A stretch of 5,742 nucleotides of DNA. It comes from Candidatus Hydrogenedentota bacterium. GTDB lineage: Bacteria > Hydrogenedentota > Hydrogenedentia > Hydrogenedentales > SCBR16-9. Position numbers and translations under genes: made by a program. Location: positions 1 through 5,742 of the forward strand of contig SKJD01000109.1 of assembly GCA_007116095.1 (NCBI GenBank), in the 5' to 3' direction. The notes beneath the pieces were generated by a model, which saw nothing but the letters and a program-made list of their open reading frames with translations, ran no database searches and was not told the DNA's origin. This document shows positions 5,511 through 5,742 of the stretch, in pieces. The first letter of the stretch is position 1. Every line of letters starts with the position of its first letter.

Positions 5511-5547
5511 CCTGAAGGTCAACCACGACGACTTTCAGGCTTTTTTT
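5511..5547 (+). terminator. Intrinsic terminator of the ribD leader (riboswitch output)
   Basis: CCTGAAGGTC (5511-5520) pairs over ten positions with GACTTTCAGG (5530-5539), with one G-U pair and a 9-base loop. It is followed by C and seven T (5541-5547). The T-run directly touches the ribD ATG at 5548. With FMN bound this hairpin should stop transcription. It also covers AGG at 5537-5539, the only Shine-Dalgarno-like bases suitably placed for ribD. Confidence 0.8.
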
Positions 5548-5742
5548 ATGTCCAGCGATCTCCAGTACATGCAACGCGCCCTGGCCCTGGCCGCACAAGC
5601 CCGTGGCCGCACCCAGCCCAACCCGATGGTGGGCTGTGTCATCGTGCGGGACAACGTGGTGCTGGGCGAAGGCTACCACCACAGCGCGGGAAGCCCCCAT
5701 GCGGAAGTCCATGCGGTTGAAGATGCGGGCTCTCAGTCACTG
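5548..5742 (+). CDS. ribD: Riboflavin biosynthesis protein RibD, N-terminal deaminase part (cut by window end)
   Basis: RibD is the bifunctional cytosolic enzyme that deaminates diaminohydroxyphosphoribosylaminopyrimidine and then reduces the ribosyl side chain, the second and third steps from GTP to riboflavin. The 65 codons present show MQRALALAAQARGRTQPNP (8-26), VGCVIV (28-33), GEGYH (40-44) and the zinc-site motif PHAEVHA (50-56), in which His51 is a zinc ligand and Glu53 the proton shuttle. The start at 5548 gives the usual N-terminal length; ATG 5569 (residue 8) is an alternative with no better binding site. There is no classical Shine-Dalgarno, only AGG 8 nt upstream within the terminator hairpin. 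The second zinc motif and the reductase domain lie beyond the window. Control is by the FMN riboswitch upstream. Confidence 0.95.
   Translation, partial: MSSDLQYMQRALALAAQARGRTQPNPMVGCVIVRDNVVLGEGYHHSAGSPHAEVHAVEDAGSQSL

Overview
The window looks like a piece of chromosome from a proteobacterium, most likely Gamma- or Betaproteobacteria. The grounds are family resemblance only: an HslU that follows the enterobacterial protein almost motif for motif, a PgeF/YfiH-type protein, and an FMN riboswitch whose core closely matches proteobacterial RFN elements. I cannot name a genus. Coding DNA is moderately GC-rich. The intergenic stretches are long, more AT-rich and full of short palindromic and dispersed repeats, which suggests a genome with many small non-coding repeat elements.

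Layout. Positions 1-318 are essentially non-coding. They may hold the last 21 codons of an upstream gene (1-66), then a repeat-rich leader with two back-to-back perfect hairpins (191-228). A rightward set follows with short gaps (43 and 33 nt): rpiB (319-762), hslU (806-2302) and pgeF (2336-3040), probably one transcription unit. A leftward radical SAM gene (3078-4418) converges on pgeF with a 37-nt gap. Positions 4419-5116 form a gene-free stretch with a candidate promoter for the radical SAM gene and a mosaic of repeats and hairpins. A plausible promoter (5117-5145) then starts a long leader: FMN riboswitch (5171-5300), a structured linker (5303-5424) and an intrinsic terminator (5511-5547) whose T-run touches the start codon of ribD (5548, cut by the window end).

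How the genes work together. rpiB (pentose phosphate isomerisation), hslU (ATPase/unfoldase of the HslVU protease) and pgeF (removal of mis-incorporated amino acids from peptidoglycan precursors) have no common pathway. Their grouping looks like housekeeping co-transcription. hslU is not accompanied by hslV here, yet its C-terminal docking tail is intact, so HslV is probably encoded elsewhere. The radical SAM protein has a clear cluster motif and an incomplete SPASM-like cysteine set; its substrate is unknown. The ribD leader is a feedback switch of riboflavin synthesis.

Most worth a second look: (1) the ribD leader, where four matching or complementary six-base segments allow exclusive terminator and antiterminator pairings and where the terminator hairpin also covers the only visible Shine-Dalgarno bases; (2) a dispersed repeat of at least 54 bp in direct orientation that brackets the whole rpiB-hslU-pgeF-radical SAM block; (3) the unassigned radical SAM protein. 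I found no CRISPR array, tRNA, rRNA, transposase or defence system.
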